Source: G965212005 sp965212005 (GTDB lineage Bacteria > Pseudomonadota > Gammaproteobacteria > Porifericomitales > Porifericomitaceae). From it: a stretch of DNA of 64,000 nucleotides. The stretch covers positions 1,674,001 through 1,738,000 of the forward strand of contig OZ243038.1 of assembly GCA_965212005.1 (NCBI GenBank). The letters run 5' to 3'. This document shows, piece by piece, positions 50,273-59,936 of this stretch (position 1 is its first letter; every line of letters begins with the position of its first letter). The position numbers and the translations under genes are program-made. Below the pieces are notes generated by a model. The model did not search any database, had not been told where the DNA came from, and was given only the letters and a program-made list of their open reading frames with translations.

Positions 50273-52504
50273 ATGCAGACTGCGCAACGCTATTATAAGC
50301 ACTGGAGGAAGTTCTTCTCCTGGGGCACGCGCTGGCTAGTTAGCGTGGGAGGAATTGGGGTGCTCGCCGCGGTCACCCTGATCTTCCTGTTCCTGCTCTC
50401 GGTGGTGCTGCCTCTTTGGCAAGCCCCCCGGCTGGAAGCCTGGGGTTATTACCCGGTGCCGGGCGGCACGGTTACCGATCAAACGCTGTATTACCTGCTG
50501 GAAGAGCATCGGGAGATTGGTCTGCGCGTGACGCAGAGCGGGCGCGGAATATTCTTCCGCGGCAGCGACGGGCAACCGTTGCAGCAGAGGGATTTGCTGC
50601 CGGAATCAGCGACGGTGAGTGCTTTTGCGGCAGGTGAGCTGGCCCAGGGATATTTTGCGCTGGGACTAGCGGACGGTCGGGCCTTGCTGGTCCACGCCGG
50701 ATTCCGCACCCAGCATCGGCAGGAGGAGGGGCGGACGATCCATCCTGAGCTTTCTTTTCCGCTGGGCCCCGAGCCGATACCAGTGGATCCCGAGGGTCGG
50801 GCCCTGATCAGGCTGGCTCTGCAAGCCGACCAGGAACAGCTGAGCCTGCTTGCGTTGACGGAAGATCAGCGGCTGCTGCTGCTTGGCTTTACGCGCGAAG
50901 AGTCCTTTGCCGCGCAGGAACCGCAATGGCAGCGCCGGGAGTTGAATCTGCCGCCTCCGCAAGGAGAGGTGCTGCAGATGCTGATCGATCTGCGCCAGCA
51001 AAGTGCCTACGTGATCGAGCGGGCCGGACAGATCTCACTCTACGATATCCATGCTGCCGAGCCCCGCCTGGTGCAGCAGGTGCGGGCCGGCAGCGGGGAA
51101 CTCCAGCTGACCCGGGCGTCCTTATTGAGCGGGGGGTTGTCTTTGCTGATTGGAGACCAGCAGGGCGGTCTCAGTCAGTGGATGCCGCTGCGGGATCAGA
51201 ACAACAACCGCACCCTTGCCCTGGTGCGCCGCTTTGAGTCGCACTCCGGAGCCATCAGCGCGCTGGCCACAGAGTATTACCGAAAGGGTTTTGCCGCAGT
51301 TTCCACCGAGGGTCATGCCTGCCTGTATTACGCCACCACGGGAGCCGCCCTGGCTTGCCGGACGCTGGTGAGAAACGTGCAGCACGTCGCTTTTGCGCCC
51401 CGTGCCGACCTGTTGCTGATCGAGGAGCCGGCCACCGGAGTGCGCCTGCTGGAATTGCACAACCCTCATCCGGAATTCTCCTGGCAGGCGGCTTGGGGCA
51501 AGGTTTGGTACGAGGGCCGCGCAAAGCCCGATCACATTTGGCAGTCCTCTTCGGCAAACGACGACTTTGAACCCAAGTTCAGTCTTATGCCGCTGGGCCT
51601 GGGCACGCTGAAGGCGGCCTTCTACACGATGCTGTTTTCTGTCCCTATAGCGATATTGGGAGCGATGTACACCGCCTATTTCATGTCTGCGGGACTGCGC
51701 GCCCTGGTCAAACCGGTCATCGAAATTATGGAAGCGCTGCCCACGGTCATTCTGGGATTTTTGGCGGGACTGTGGTTTGCGCCGCTAGTGGAGAAAAATC
51801 TGCCGGGGTTTTTATTAATAGTATTAACAATCCCGGCAGTGGGCATCGGCGCTTCCGCGCTCTGGTTCTGGGCTCCCCCCGGCCTGCGGCGCCGGATCGG
51901 CGAAGGGCGCGAGTTCCTGTTGCTGATCCCGCTCATTATCATCGCCGTGGCGGGCGCGCTGTGGCTGGGCACGATGCTGGAGCGGTTGTTCTTTGGAGGC
52001 AATACGCCGCTCTGGCTGTTTCAGCACGGCATTGACTATGCCCAGCGCAATGCGATGGTAGTAGGAATCGCTATGGGCTTCGCCGTCATTCCGACTATCT
52101 TCTCCATCAGCGAAGATGCCATCTTCAGTGTGCCTCGCCACCTGAGCGTCGGCTCCCTGGCGCTGGGAGCATCGCGCTGGCAAACCATGATCCGCATTGT
52201 TCTGCTGACGGCGAGCCCGGGCATTTTTTCGGCAGTCATGATCGGACTGGGACGCGCCGTAGGTGAAACGATGATCGTGATCATGGCCACCGGCAATACC
52301 CCGATCATGGATTTGAACCTGTTCCAGGGCTTTCGTGCCATGTCGGCGAACATTGCCGTGGAGATGCCTGAATCGGAGGTGGGCAGTACCCACTACCGGA
52401 TGTTGTTCCTGTGCGGCCTGTTGCTGTTCCTGGTTACCTTTCTGCTCAATACCGTGGCCGAGATTGTGCGCCAGCGTTTGCGCCAGCGCTACAGCAATCT
52501 GTAA
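50273..52504 (+). CDS. pstC: Phosphate ABC transporter permease PstC, long form
   Basis: PstC is one of the two membrane subunits of the phosphate importer. This 743-residue form has an N-terminal membrane helix, then about 370 periplasmic residues with repeated beta-propeller-like segments ('LFLGFTREESFAAQ'-type strands, 'AISALATEYYRKGFAAVSTE'), then the usual permease with 'TLKAAFYTMLFSVPIAILGA' and the EAA-like 'SEDAIFSVPRHLSVGSLALG'. The ATG at 50273 is chosen over TTG 50249. The extra domain is absent from E. coli PstC (about 320 residues) but known in Pseudomonas-type systems. Confidence 0.93.
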   Translation: MQTAQRYYKHWRKFFSWGTRWLVSVGGIGVLAAVTLIFLFLLSVVLPLWQAPRLEAWGYYPVPGGTVTDQTLYYLLEEHREIGLRVTQSGRGIFFRGSDGQPLQQRDLLPESATVSAFAAGELAQGYFALGLADGRALLVHAGFRTQHRQEEGRTIHPELSFPLGPEPIPVDPEGRALIRLALQADQEQLSLLALTEDQRLLLLGFTREESFAAQEPQWQRRELNLPPPQGEVLQMLIDLRQQSAYVIERAGQISLYDIHAAEPRLVQQVRAGSGELQLTRASLLSGGLSLLIGDQQGGLSQWMPLRDQNNNRTLALVRRFESHSGAISALATEYYRKGFAAVSTEGHACLYYATTGAALACRTLVRNVQHVAFAPRADLLLIEEPATGVRLLELHNPHPEFSWQAAWGKVWYEGRAKPDHIWQSSSANDDFEPKFSLMPLGLGTLKAAFYTMLFSVPIAILGAMYTAYFMSAGLRALVKPVIEIMEALPTVILGFLAGLWFAPLVEKNLPGFLLIVLTIPAVGIGASALWFWAPPGLRRRIGEGREFLLLIPLIIIAVAGALWLGTMLERLFFGGNTPLWLFQHGIDYAQRNAMVVGIAMGFAVIPTIFSISEDAIFSVPRHLSVGSLALGASRWQTMIRIVLLTASPGIFSAVMIGLGRAVGETMIVIMATGNTPIMDLNLFQGFRAMSANIAVEMPESEVGSTHYRMLFLCGLLLFLVTFLLNTVAEIVRQRLRQRYSNL

Positions 52505-52657
52505 TGGGCGCCGATTCATGTGTTCCCGGAACCGGTCCGGCCTGCGCCACGGGCGCCTCGCCGTCAGCAGGGCGTGACAAGATGTTGATCTCCCTGCCTG
52601 CGCCGGAGCAGGCCGGACCGGTTCCCGCGCGCTCCCGACAGCGCCGGATCTAAAACT

Positions 52658-54262
52658 ATGTGGTTCAGTCGCGGCACTCCTTTTATCTGGCTCAGCGCGG
52701 CCGCCATTTCCACTGCGCTGATCATGGTGATGGGGCTCATCTTGCTGATCACGATAAAAGGATTGGGCCATTTTTGGCCAATGGCGGTGGCCGAGTTTGG
52801 CTCGCTGGATACAAAGACCCGGCTCATCGGCCAGGTTGTAGAACACAAGGAGCTGAGTGAGGCAGAGCTTGCAGACGTGGCGTTCGCCGACCGGAAAAGC
52901 CCCGAGCATCTGCTGCTCAAGATCGGAAACCGGGATTTTTTCAATCAGGATTTCCGCTGGGTATATCGCTTCCAGTTGAATGAGGCCCGTTACCCGGAAG
53001 CAATCATGGTGGCGGAACGGCGCGAATGGGGCAATCTGTACGGGTATTTGGTCGGATTGTTCCGGGACGGAGAAGCGCTGCCTGCCGGATCGTCCCCGGC
53101 GGAGTCTGACTGGGAACGGTTGCAGCGGCTGATTAGTGAGAGCAACCGTTTGATACGGGAGGCGCACGAGTTGCAACAGGGGCGTATCCGGCATATCAAT
53201 TACCAGTTAGAGCGGTTGCAGAAACCGGACGCGCACCAGGATGACGCCTCTGTAAAGGAGGCACAAATACACTGGCAGCAGCAATACGCCGAAGTGGAAC
53301 GGCGTTTGGAAAGCCTGTATCGGGAAGCGGGTCGTTTTGAAGCTGCCGTGCAGCTTGCCGACGGCAGAGAAGTGCGCATTCCCCTGGCCAAGGTGGTGCG
53401 CGCCTATCAGCCCAACGCCATGAGCTGGGCAGAAAAAATTGTCTTTTACGCGCAAAAGTTGTGGGAATTCGTTTCCCAGGCGCCGCGCGAGGCCAATACC
53501 GAAGGGGGCGTTTTTCCGGCATTGTTCGGCACCGTGCTGATGGTGCTGATCATGACCATCATGGTAGTTCCTTTTGGCGTGATTGCGGCGGTTTACCTGC
53601 ACGAATATGCCCGGCAGAGCCTGCTGACCCGCGTTGTGCGCGTTTCGGTCAATAACCTGGCCGGGGTTCCCTCGATCGTCTACGGTGTATTTGGCCTGGG
53701 CTTTTTTGTCTACCTGGCCGGAGGCAATCTGGATCAGTGGCTGTTTTCAGAAACGTTGCCTGCTCCCACGCTGGGCACTCCGGGCCTGATCTGGGCGTCC
53801 ATGACCCTGGCTCTGCTTACCATGCCGGTGGTGATCGTGGCGACTGAGGAAGGGCTGTCCAGAGTCCCCCAGGCGGTGCGTGCCGGGAGTTTGGCGCTGG
53901 GCGCGACGCGGGAGGAAACCCTGTGGCGGATTGTTCTTCCGATGACCGTGCCGGCGATTATGACGGGCCTGATATTGGCTGTCGCCCGTGCCGCCGGCGA
54001 GGTAGCGCCGCTGATGCTGGTCGGCGTGGTCAAGCTGGCTCCTTCCCTGCCGATCGACGGCCATTTCCCGTACTTCCATCTGGAACGCAAGTTTATGCAC
54101 CTGGGATTTCATATCTACGACGTTGGCTTTCAAAGCCCGAACGTGGAAGCGGCGCGTCCGTTAGTGTATGCTACCGCCTTGCTGCTGTTGCTGGTTATTA
54201 TCGTGCTGAACTTGGCGGCCATCGTAATCCGCAACCGGCTGAGAGAGAAATACAGTGCTTGA
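52658..54262 (+). CDS. pstA: Phosphate ABC transporter permease PstA, long form
   Basis: PstA is the second permease subunit. The 534-residue protein starts with one membrane helix, has a ~220-residue periplasmic insert rich in charged helices ('LISESNRLIREAHELQ' to 'QQYAEVERRLESLYREA'), and then a standard permease core with 'FGTVLMVLIMTIMVVPFGVI', 'NLAGVPSIVYGVFGLGFFVY', and the EAA loop 'EEGLSRVPQAVRAGSLALGA'. E. coli PstA is under 300 residues. It follows pstC after 153 bp. Confidence 0.93.
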   Translation: MWFSRGTPFIWLSAAAISTALIMVMGLILLITIKGLGHFWPMAVAEFGSLDTKTRLIGQVVEHKELSEAELADVAFADRKSPEHLLLKIGNRDFFNQDFRWVYRFQLNEARYPEAIMVAERREWGNLYGYLVGLFRDGEALPAGSSPAESDWERLQRLISESNRLIREAHELQQGRIRHINYQLERLQKPDAHQDDASVKEAQIHWQQQYAEVERRLESLYREAGRFEAAVQLADGREVRIPLAKVVRAYQPNAMSWAEKIVFYAQKLWEFVSQAPREANTEGGVFPALFGTVLMVLIMTIMVVPFGVIAAVYLHEYARQSLLTRVVRVSVNNLAGVPSIVYGVFGLGFFVYLAGGNLDQWLFSETLPAPTLGTPGLIWASMTLALLTMPVVIVATEEGLSRVPQAVRAGSLALGATREETLWRIVLPMTVPAIMTGLILAVARAAGEVAPLMLVGVVKLAPSLPIDGHFPYFHLERKFMHLGFHIYDVGFQSPNVEAARPLVYATALLLLLVIIVLNLAAIVIRNRLREKYSA

Positions 54263-54502
54263 CCTGCGTCTCTCGAACACCGCGCCCGCGCAGTCATTCT
54301 GAGCCTGAACTATTAACCGCTGACGATCCAATGCCGACTTTCCCACCTTCACCAAGTGCGCTGTACTCATCCTGGACCGCCTTGCCAACGGTGGCGCGGC
54401 TGTTGGCTGCCCGGCGTATGCCGCCACCGCCGGCAGAGAAAATCCCGCATGATCCGCACCGTGGCCAAATTCCACGCATTCATCCCGGACTGAAAACGCA
54501 AG

Positions 54503-55381
54503 GTGGATAACGTCTTGGCAAGAAAAGACCTGCCACGGTCAGGCAACGCGGAGGATCCGACTCCGGTTCCTGCTTTTTTTCCGTACGCGCTGGAGCCGCC
54601 CGCGCCGGACTCCGCCCCCCGGAAGGAAGGCCCCTGTCTGCGCACGGAAAACTTCAATCTCTATTACGGCGCCAAGCAGGCACTGAAAGGCGTGGACATG
54701 CAGATCCCGCAGAAGCGGGTCACTGCCGTTATTGGCCCCAGTGGCTGCGGCAAATCCACTCTGCTGCGATCTTTTAACCGAATGAACGATTTAATCGAAG
54801 ACGTGCGGATTGACGGCGCCATTCATCTGTATGACCAGAACATTTACGACAAGGAACTGGACGTGGCGGACCTGCGCAGAAGGATCGGCATGGTCTTTCA
54901 GAAACCAAGTCCTTTTCCCAAGTCCATTTACGAGAACGTTGCCTACGGCCTGCGCATACAGGGGATCCGCGATCAGCGCCGCCTCGGCGAGACGGTGGAG
55001 AAGGCGCTGCGCGGAGCGGCCCTGTGGGATGAAGTCAGCGACCGGCTGCACGACAGTGCCCTCAGTCTTTCCGGCGGGCAGCAGCAGCGTTTAATCATTG
55101 CCCGCGCCATCGCCATTGAGCCGGAAGTGCTGCTGCTGGACGAACCGGCTTCCTCGCTGGATCCGATTTCCACCCTTAAGATCGAGGAGTTGATTTATGC
55201 GCTTAAAAGCAGGTACACCATTGTAATCGTCACTCATAACATGCAGCAGGCAGCCCGTGTTTCCGACTACACTGCCTACATGTACATGGGTGAGTTGATT
55301 GAATATAAAAAAACCAACGTTTTATTTACCAAGCCGGAAAAGAAGATGACGGAAGACTATATAACGGGCCGTTACGGCTGA
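54503..55381 (+). CDS. pstB: Phosphate ABC transporter ATP-binding protein PstB
   Basis: PstB is the ATPase of the phosphate importer and also takes part in signalling to PhoR. The 292-residue protein has an N-terminal extension of ~45 Pro-rich residues, then Walker A 'GPSGCGKST', the Q-loop 'IGMVFQKPSPFPKSI', signature 'LSGGQQQRL', Walker B 'VLLLDEPASSLDP' and the His in 'IVTHNMQQA'. The start is GTG 54503, inferred from position and a GCAAGG-like ribosome site. The 240-bp gap from pstA has no supported gene. Confidence 0.95.
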   Translation: MDNVLARKDLPRSGNAEDPTPVPAFFPYALEPPAPDSAPRKEGPCLRTENFNLYYGAKQALKGVDMQIPQKRVTAVIGPSGCGKSTLLRSFNRMNDLIEDVRIDGAIHLYDQNIYDKELDVADLRRRIGMVFQKPSPFPKSIYENVAYGLRIQGIRDQRRLGETVEKALRGAALWDEVSDRLHDSALSLSGGQQQRLIIARAIAIEPEVLLLDEPASSLDPISTLKIEELIYALKSRYTIVIVTHNMQQAARVSDYTAYMYMGELIEYKKTNVLFTKPEKKMTEDYITGRYG

Positions 55382-55598
55382 CGGTGGCGGACTTGAGCTG
55401 CGTTTGGCATCGGACCCTTCACGTGCGGACTGAAATACATCCTCCATCGAAACACCGTGCAGCACACACCGGTTGGCCGGTTTTTGCAGCGCTCGCCGGA
55501 GGCGTCCCGGCGTCGATTTTTGCAGGAACTACTACCGGAGCCGAGCCGATGCGCGGGCTAATCCTGCCGGGTTGCGCGAAAATGAGGACGCTGAAGGT

Positions 55599-56312
55599 AT
55601 GACTGAAAGCAGCAGACTGCCGCAACACATCTCCCGGCAATTTGACCGAGACCTGCAGGACGTACTGAGCGAAGTCCTCGCCATGGGAGGACTGGTAGAG
55701 CAGCAGTTGCACCACGCCATGCATATGCTTTCCGGAAGCGACGTCGCCTTGGGCGAACAGATTGAGAAGAATGAAAATCGCGCCAATACCTACGAGGTTG
55801 CCCTGGACGCGAAGTGCATGCGCCTGCTGGTGCTGCGCCAGCCCGCGGCCAGCGATCTGCGCCTGATCATGTCTGTGATCAAGGTGATCACCGACTTGGA
55901 GCGGATTGGAGATGAAGCCCAAAAAATTGCCAAGCTGTCGAAAAAGCACACCGTTTATCGAAGCAGGCCCTATTACACGGAACTGATTTCGATGGGTGAG
56001 TACGTTACATTGATGGTCCGCGATGCCCTGGACGCCCTGGCGCGCATGGATTCCGGTGCCGCCATCAGCGTGGCGAGCCGGGAACCGGTGTCCGATGAGA
56101 AGTATGAGGCCATTTTGAGACAACTGCGCGAGCAGTTGCAGCTTTCCTCCGAGGACGCCCGCAGCGATATCAACATGCTCTGGATCGTGCGTTCGATGGA
56201 ACGCATCGGTGATCACGCACGCAATATATGCGAGTACGTGATCTACTCGGTGGAAGGACAGGACGTGCGTCACACCAGTATTGAGCAGATGAAGAAAAAA
56301 ATTGCCTCCTGA
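55599..56312 (+). CDS. phoU: Phosphate-specific transport accessory protein PhoU
   Basis: PhoU is the negative regulator that links Pst transporter state to PhoR. The 237-residue protein consists of two three-helix PhoU domains with 'RVIKVITDLERIGDEAQKIA' and 'MERIGDHARNICEYVIY', the metal-binding helices of each repeat. The start ATG 55599 gives 'MTESSRLPQHISRQFD', matching family N-termini. It closes the pho/pst region. Confidence 0.96.
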   Translation: MTESSRLPQHISRQFDRDLQDVLSEVLAMGGLVEQQLHHAMHMLSGSDVALGEQIEKNENRANTYEVALDAKCMRLLVLRQPAASDLRLIMSVIKVITDLERIGDEAQKIAKLSKKHTVYRSRPYYTELISMGEYVTLMVRDALDALARMDSGAAISVASREPVSDEKYEAILRQLREQLQLSSEDARSDINMLWIVRSMERIGDHARNICEYVIYSVEGQDVRHTSIEQMKKKIAS

Positions 56313-56340
56313 ACGCCGCTTCTTGAGCCGGGCGCAGTCA

Positions 56341-56398
56341 AGGGCACACCGGGGACGTCGTGCGGGTTGGCCTGCGCGGTGCCCTTCGTTTGGTTTTA
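56341..56398 (+). terminator. Possible terminator after phoU
   Basis: AGGGCAC (56341-56347) can pair with GTGCCCT (56379-56385), followed by the T-rich run TCGTTTGGTTTT. The loop is long (31 bases) but itself GC-rich. It would separate the phosphate genes from the methyltransferase gene. Confidence 0.35.
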
Positions 56399-56411
56399 GT
56401 GTGTCGTCGGC

Positions 56412-57248
56412 ATGAAAAAATCCCGGCGCAGCAAGCGTTCCTCCGGTAACGGTGTTACGGCCCGCACGGCCGACAAGTACCTCCTGTATGAGCAGGCAGT
56501 GCAATATCCTCCCGCTGAACTGGATTTTGTGGACCGGGTATTCAAAAAGATCCGGGGCCGGGCACCGCGCCTCCTGCGGGAGGATTTTTGCGGCTCCGCC
56601 CTGGTGTGCTGCGATTGGGTCCGTCGCCATCCGGAGAACACCGCAGTTGGCATCGACATAGACCCGAAGGTACTGCGGTGGGGGGAAAAGCACAACGTTT
56701 CCAGGCTCAGTAAAGACCAGGCCAAACGGCTGCGCCTGCTAAATCGTAACGTGCTGAGCAAGCGCAGGTCCAACGCGGACGCGATCCTGGCAATGAACTT
56801 CAGCTACTGGCTGTTTCTGACCCGCGCCGATTTACTGCGGTATTTTCAGCACGTCCGCGGCGGACTGGCGACGGATGGCATCTTCTTCCTCGACGTTTAC
56901 GGAGGCTATGAATCTCACATGGAGGAGGAGGAGGAAAGAGAATGTGAAGAGGGATTTACCTACGTCTGGGAACAGGCAAACTACAATCCGATCAGCGGTT
57001 GCCTGGCGTGCTACATTCACTTTCGTTTTCCGGATGGATCCGCAATGGAGCGAGCCTTCAAATATCGATGGCGGATTTGGAACCTGCCGGAAATCCGGGA
57101 GTTGCTGTACGAGGCCGGATTCTCCAAGGTGACCGTTTACTGGGAGGGTACAGACCGAAAAACCCTGGAAGGCAATGGGGTCTTCCGGGAGTCAGTCCGG
57201 GGCAGCGCCGATGCCTCCTGGGTTGCCTACGTCACTGCGTGCGGCTGA
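56412..57248 (+). CDS. Class I SAM-dependent methyltransferase, unknown substrate
   Basis: The 278-residue protein has a basic N-terminus and a Rossmann-type methyltransferase core: 'RLLREDFCGSALVCCDWV' (motif I region), 'VGIDIDPKVLRWGEKHN' (acidic loop binding the SAM ribose), 'AILAMNFSYWLF' and 'DGIFFLDVYGGYES'. It resembles a widespread uncharacterised family of class I methyltransferases whose substrate is unknown. 'CYIHFRFPDGSAMERAFKYR' follows in the C-terminal half. It stands alone between phoU and pyrG on the same strand. Confidence 0.8.
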   Translation: MKKSRRSKRSSGNGVTARTADKYLLYEQAVQYPPAELDFVDRVFKKIRGRAPRLLREDFCGSALVCCDWVRRHPENTAVGIDIDPKVLRWGEKHNVSRLSKDQAKRLRLLNRNVLSKRRSNADAILAMNFSYWLFLTRADLLRYFQHVRGGLATDGIFFLDVYGGYESHMEEEEERECEEGFTYVWEQANYNPISGCLACYIHFRFPDGSAMERAFKYRWRIWNLPEIRELLYEAGFSKVTVYWEGTDRKTLEGNGVFRESVRGSADASWVAYVTACG

Positions 57249-57442
57249 ACCGCCGCCGCCGCTAATGGCGGCATCAATGGCCGTGCGCGCCCACTTCGCC
57301 GGATGGAGCCGACTTCTGGTACGATAATGCCTCAGTTTATGAAGGTTCTACTCGCATCCGCTGCTCCATTAGCGCCGCAATGCCGCACCGGACGCCGATT
57401 TTCCGATTTTCTCCGCCTGCGCCGGATCGTGCCCGGTTCCCG

Positions 57443-59113
57443 GTGATCCGTTACGTTTTCATCACCGGCGGGGTAATTTCCGCCCTGGGCAAGGGGCTGG
57501 CTTCGGCGGCGCTGGGGGCCATTCTGGAGGCGCGCGGGTTGAAGGTAACGCTGATCAAGCTGGACCCCTATATCAATATCGATCCCGGGACCATGAATCC
57601 TTTTCAGCACGGCGAGGTTTACGTCACCGAGGACGGCACCGAAACGGACCTGGACCTGGGGCATTATGAGCGCTTTGTCAACCGGACCATGGGGCGGCGA
57701 AACAATTGCACCACCGGGCGGATTTACCAGCGGGTCATCGAAAAGGAGCGGCGCGGAGAGTACATGGGCGCCACCGTTCAGGTGATCCCGCATATAACGG
57801 ATGAGATTAAGCACTTTATCCACCAGGGAGCGGAAAACGCGGACCTGGCGCTGGTGGAGATTGGCGGGACGGCGGGAGACATCGAATCACTTCCTTTCCT
57901 GGAGGCGATTCGGCAGATGCGCATCGAGTTCGGCAGCACACGAACCCTGTTTATCCATCTTACGCTGGTGCCCTATGTGCAGGCGGCGGGTGAGTTGAAA
58001 ACCAAGCCGAGCCAGCATTCGGTCAAGGAACTGCGCTCCATCGGCATTCAGCCGGACGTTCTATTGTGCCGCAGCGCCTGGCCACTCAGTGAGGCTGAGC
58101 GGAGCAAGATGGCACTGTTTACCAACGTGCACGACACCGCCATTATCTCCGCGGTGGACGTGAATAACATTTACCGCATCCCGCTCCTGTTTCAGCAGCA
58201 GGGCCTGGATCAGATCGTTGTTCGCAGCTTGGAGTTGAATGTGCCTGAGGCTGACCTGAGCAGCTGGGACGCTGTTGTGGAAGCCGCGGAGCATCCCGGG
58301 GACGAGGTGCAGATCGCGATGGTCGGTAAATACGTTAATCTGCCGGACTCCTACAAATCGTTGTCCGAGGCCCTGGCACATGCGGGCCTGCACAACCGTA
58401 CCCGGCTGCACATGCACTACATCGATTCAGAGGAGATCGAACGCAACGGCGTCGGCTGCCTGCGCGAAATGGACGTGATACTGGTTCCTGGCGGGTTCGG
58501 GCAGCGCGGCATCAAGGGCAAGATCGAGGCGGTGCGTTATGCCCGCACGCAGCGTGTCCCCTTTCTCGGTATTTGCCTGGGTATGCAGATCGCGGTTATT
58601 GAATTGGCGCGGAACCGGGCTGGTCTGGAAGGCGCAAACAGCACCGAGTTTGACGCGGCCACGCCCCATCCAGTGATCGGGCTGGTCACGCAGTGGCGGG
58701 ATCAGGACGGCAGCATTCAACAGCGGGACGGGCAGCAGGGGCTGGGCGGTTCGATGCGCCTGGGTGGGCAACAATGCCGGCTCAAGGCGGGCACACTGGT
58801 TGCTTCGCTGTATGGCGATGAGATCATCCGCGAGCGCCACCGGCACCGTTATGAATTTAACAACCGGTACATTGACCAGCTGCAGCAGGTGGGGCTGTGT
58901 ATTTCCGGCATTTCCATGGACGGAGAGCTGGTAGAGATCATAGAGTTGCCCGAGCATCCCTGGTTTCTTGCCTGCCAGTTTCACCCCGAGTTCACTTCCA
59001 CGCCGCTCAAGGGACACGCGCTGTTTACCGGCTTGATCCGTGCGGCCCGAAGCCACGCCGCCGGCGAGTTCTCACGCCAATCGGCAGGAATCGATGAAGC
59101 TGTGCAACTTTGA
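57443..59113 (+). CDS. pyrG: CTP synthase
   Basis: PyrG aminates UTP to CTP using glutamine. The protein has the synthetase domain with 'YVFITGGVISALGKGLASAA' (P-loop), 'DPYINIDPGTMNPFQHGEV' and 'TEDGTETDLDLGHYERF', and a class I glutamine amidotransferase domain with 'PGGFG', the Cys in 'PFLGICLGMQ', and His/Glu in 'CQFHPEFTS'. GTG 57443 fits the family N-terminus (556 residues). An ATG at 57380 would add 21 residues without family similarity. It overlaps kdsA by 20 bases. Confidence 0.95.
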   Translation: MIRYVFITGGVISALGKGLASAALGAILEARGLKVTLIKLDPYINIDPGTMNPFQHGEVYVTEDGTETDLDLGHYERFVNRTMGRRNNCTTGRIYQRVIEKERRGEYMGATVQVIPHITDEIKHFIHQGAENADLALVEIGGTAGDIESLPFLEAIRQMRIEFGSTRTLFIHLTLVPYVQAAGELKTKPSQHSVKELRSIGIQPDVLLCRSAWPLSEAERSKMALFTNVHDTAIISAVDVNNIYRIPLLFQQQGLDQIVVRSLELNVPEADLSSWDAVVEAAEHPGDEVQIAMVGKYVNLPDSYKSLSEALAHAGLHNRTRLHMHYIDSEEIERNGVGCLREMDVILVPGGFGQRGIKGKIEAVRYARTQRVPFLGICLGMQIAVIELARNRAGLEGANSTEFDAATPHPVIGLVTQWRDQDGSIQQRDGQQGLGGSMRLGGQQCRLKAGTLVASLYGDEIIRERHRHRYEFNNRYIDQLQQVGLCISGISMDGELVEIIELPEHPWFLACQFHPEFTSTPLKGHALFTGLIRAARSHAAGEFSRQSAGIDEAVQL

Positions 59114-59933
59114 AATCGGGGACGGTGCGCCCTTCTTCCTGATTGCCGGGCCCTGCGTCATTGAAAGCGAGGCGCTGGCGCTGGACACTGCCGGGCGGCT
59201 GAAGGAGATCTGCGCCGGAATCGGCATTCCCTTTATTTACAAATCATCCTTCGACAAGGCAAACCGTACCTCCCATACAAGTTATCGCGGGCCGGGCCTG
59301 GAAAAAGGTCTGGCTATATTGGAGCAGGTTAAGAGCCGGATCGGCGTGCCCGTGTTAACCGATGTGCATGAGGACACGCCGCTGGAGGAAGTGGCGGCGG
59401 TCGCGGACGTGCTGCAAACGCCGGCGTTCCTGTGCCGACAAACCAGCTACATAGAACGGGTGGCTGCCTGCGGCAGGCCGGTGAACATCAAGAAGGGCCA
59501 ATTTCTTGCTCCCCAGGACATGGAGCACGTGGTACAGAAGGCGCGCCGCATGGGGAATGATCAGATCCTGGTCTGCGAGCGGGGGGTGAGCTTCGGCTAC
59601 CATTACCTGGTATCGGATATGCGTGCGCTGGTGATTTTGCGCGAGACCACCGGATGCCCGGTGGTGTTTGATGCCACTCATTCGGTGCAAACGCCCGGTG
59701 GGCAGGGGGGACGTTCGGGGGGACAGCGCGAGTTCATCCCCGCCCTGGCGCGCGCCGCCACGGCGGTGGGAATTGACGGCTTATTTACCGAGACGCACCC
59801 CGATCCGGATCGGGCACTGAGCGATGGCCCCAATTCTTTGCCCCTGGATCAAATGCCGGAGCTACTGGAGACCCTGGTGGAATTGGACCGGATCGTGAAA
59901 CGCGGTCGCGTCCGTTCACAAAATTCCAACTAA
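59094..59933 (+). CDS. kdsA: Kdo-8-phosphate synthase
   Basis: KdsA condenses arabinose-5-phosphate with PEP to Kdo-8-phosphate. The 279-residue TIM-barrel protein starts 'MKLCNFEIGDGAPFFLIAGP' at ATG 59094 and has 'GPCVIESE', 'IYKSSFDKANRTS', 'DVHE', 'QTPAFLCRQT', 'NIKKGQFLAP' and 'VFDATHSVQTPG'. AGGA precedes the start by five bases inside pyrG. The pyrG-kdsA-eno order is standard. With kdsD and kdsC at 44-46 kb, three Kdo pathway enzymes are in this window. Confidence 0.96.
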   Translation: MKLCNFEIGDGAPFFLIAGPCVIESEALALDTAGRLKEICAGIGIPFIYKSSFDKANRTSHTSYRGPGLEKGLAILEQVKSRIGVPVLTDVHEDTPLEEVAAVADVLQTPAFLCRQTSYIERVAACGRPVNIKKGQFLAPQDMEHVVQKARRMGNDQILVCERGVSFGYHYLVSDMRALVILRETTGCPVVFDATHSVQTPGGQGGRSGGQREFIPALARAATAVGIDGLFTETHPDPDRALSDGPNSLPLDQMPELLETLVELDRIVKRGRVRSQNSN

Positions 59934-59936
59934 GCC

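Noticed and set aside
51824..53194. 456-codon minus-strand frame opposite pstC and pstA
   Set aside because: It is the antisense of two permease genes; the Gln/His/Arg-rich translation is typical of a shadow frame.
54330..54510. 60-codon frame between pstA and pstB
   Set aside because: No ribosome site, Pro-rich random-looking sequence and no recognised family; treated as intergenic.
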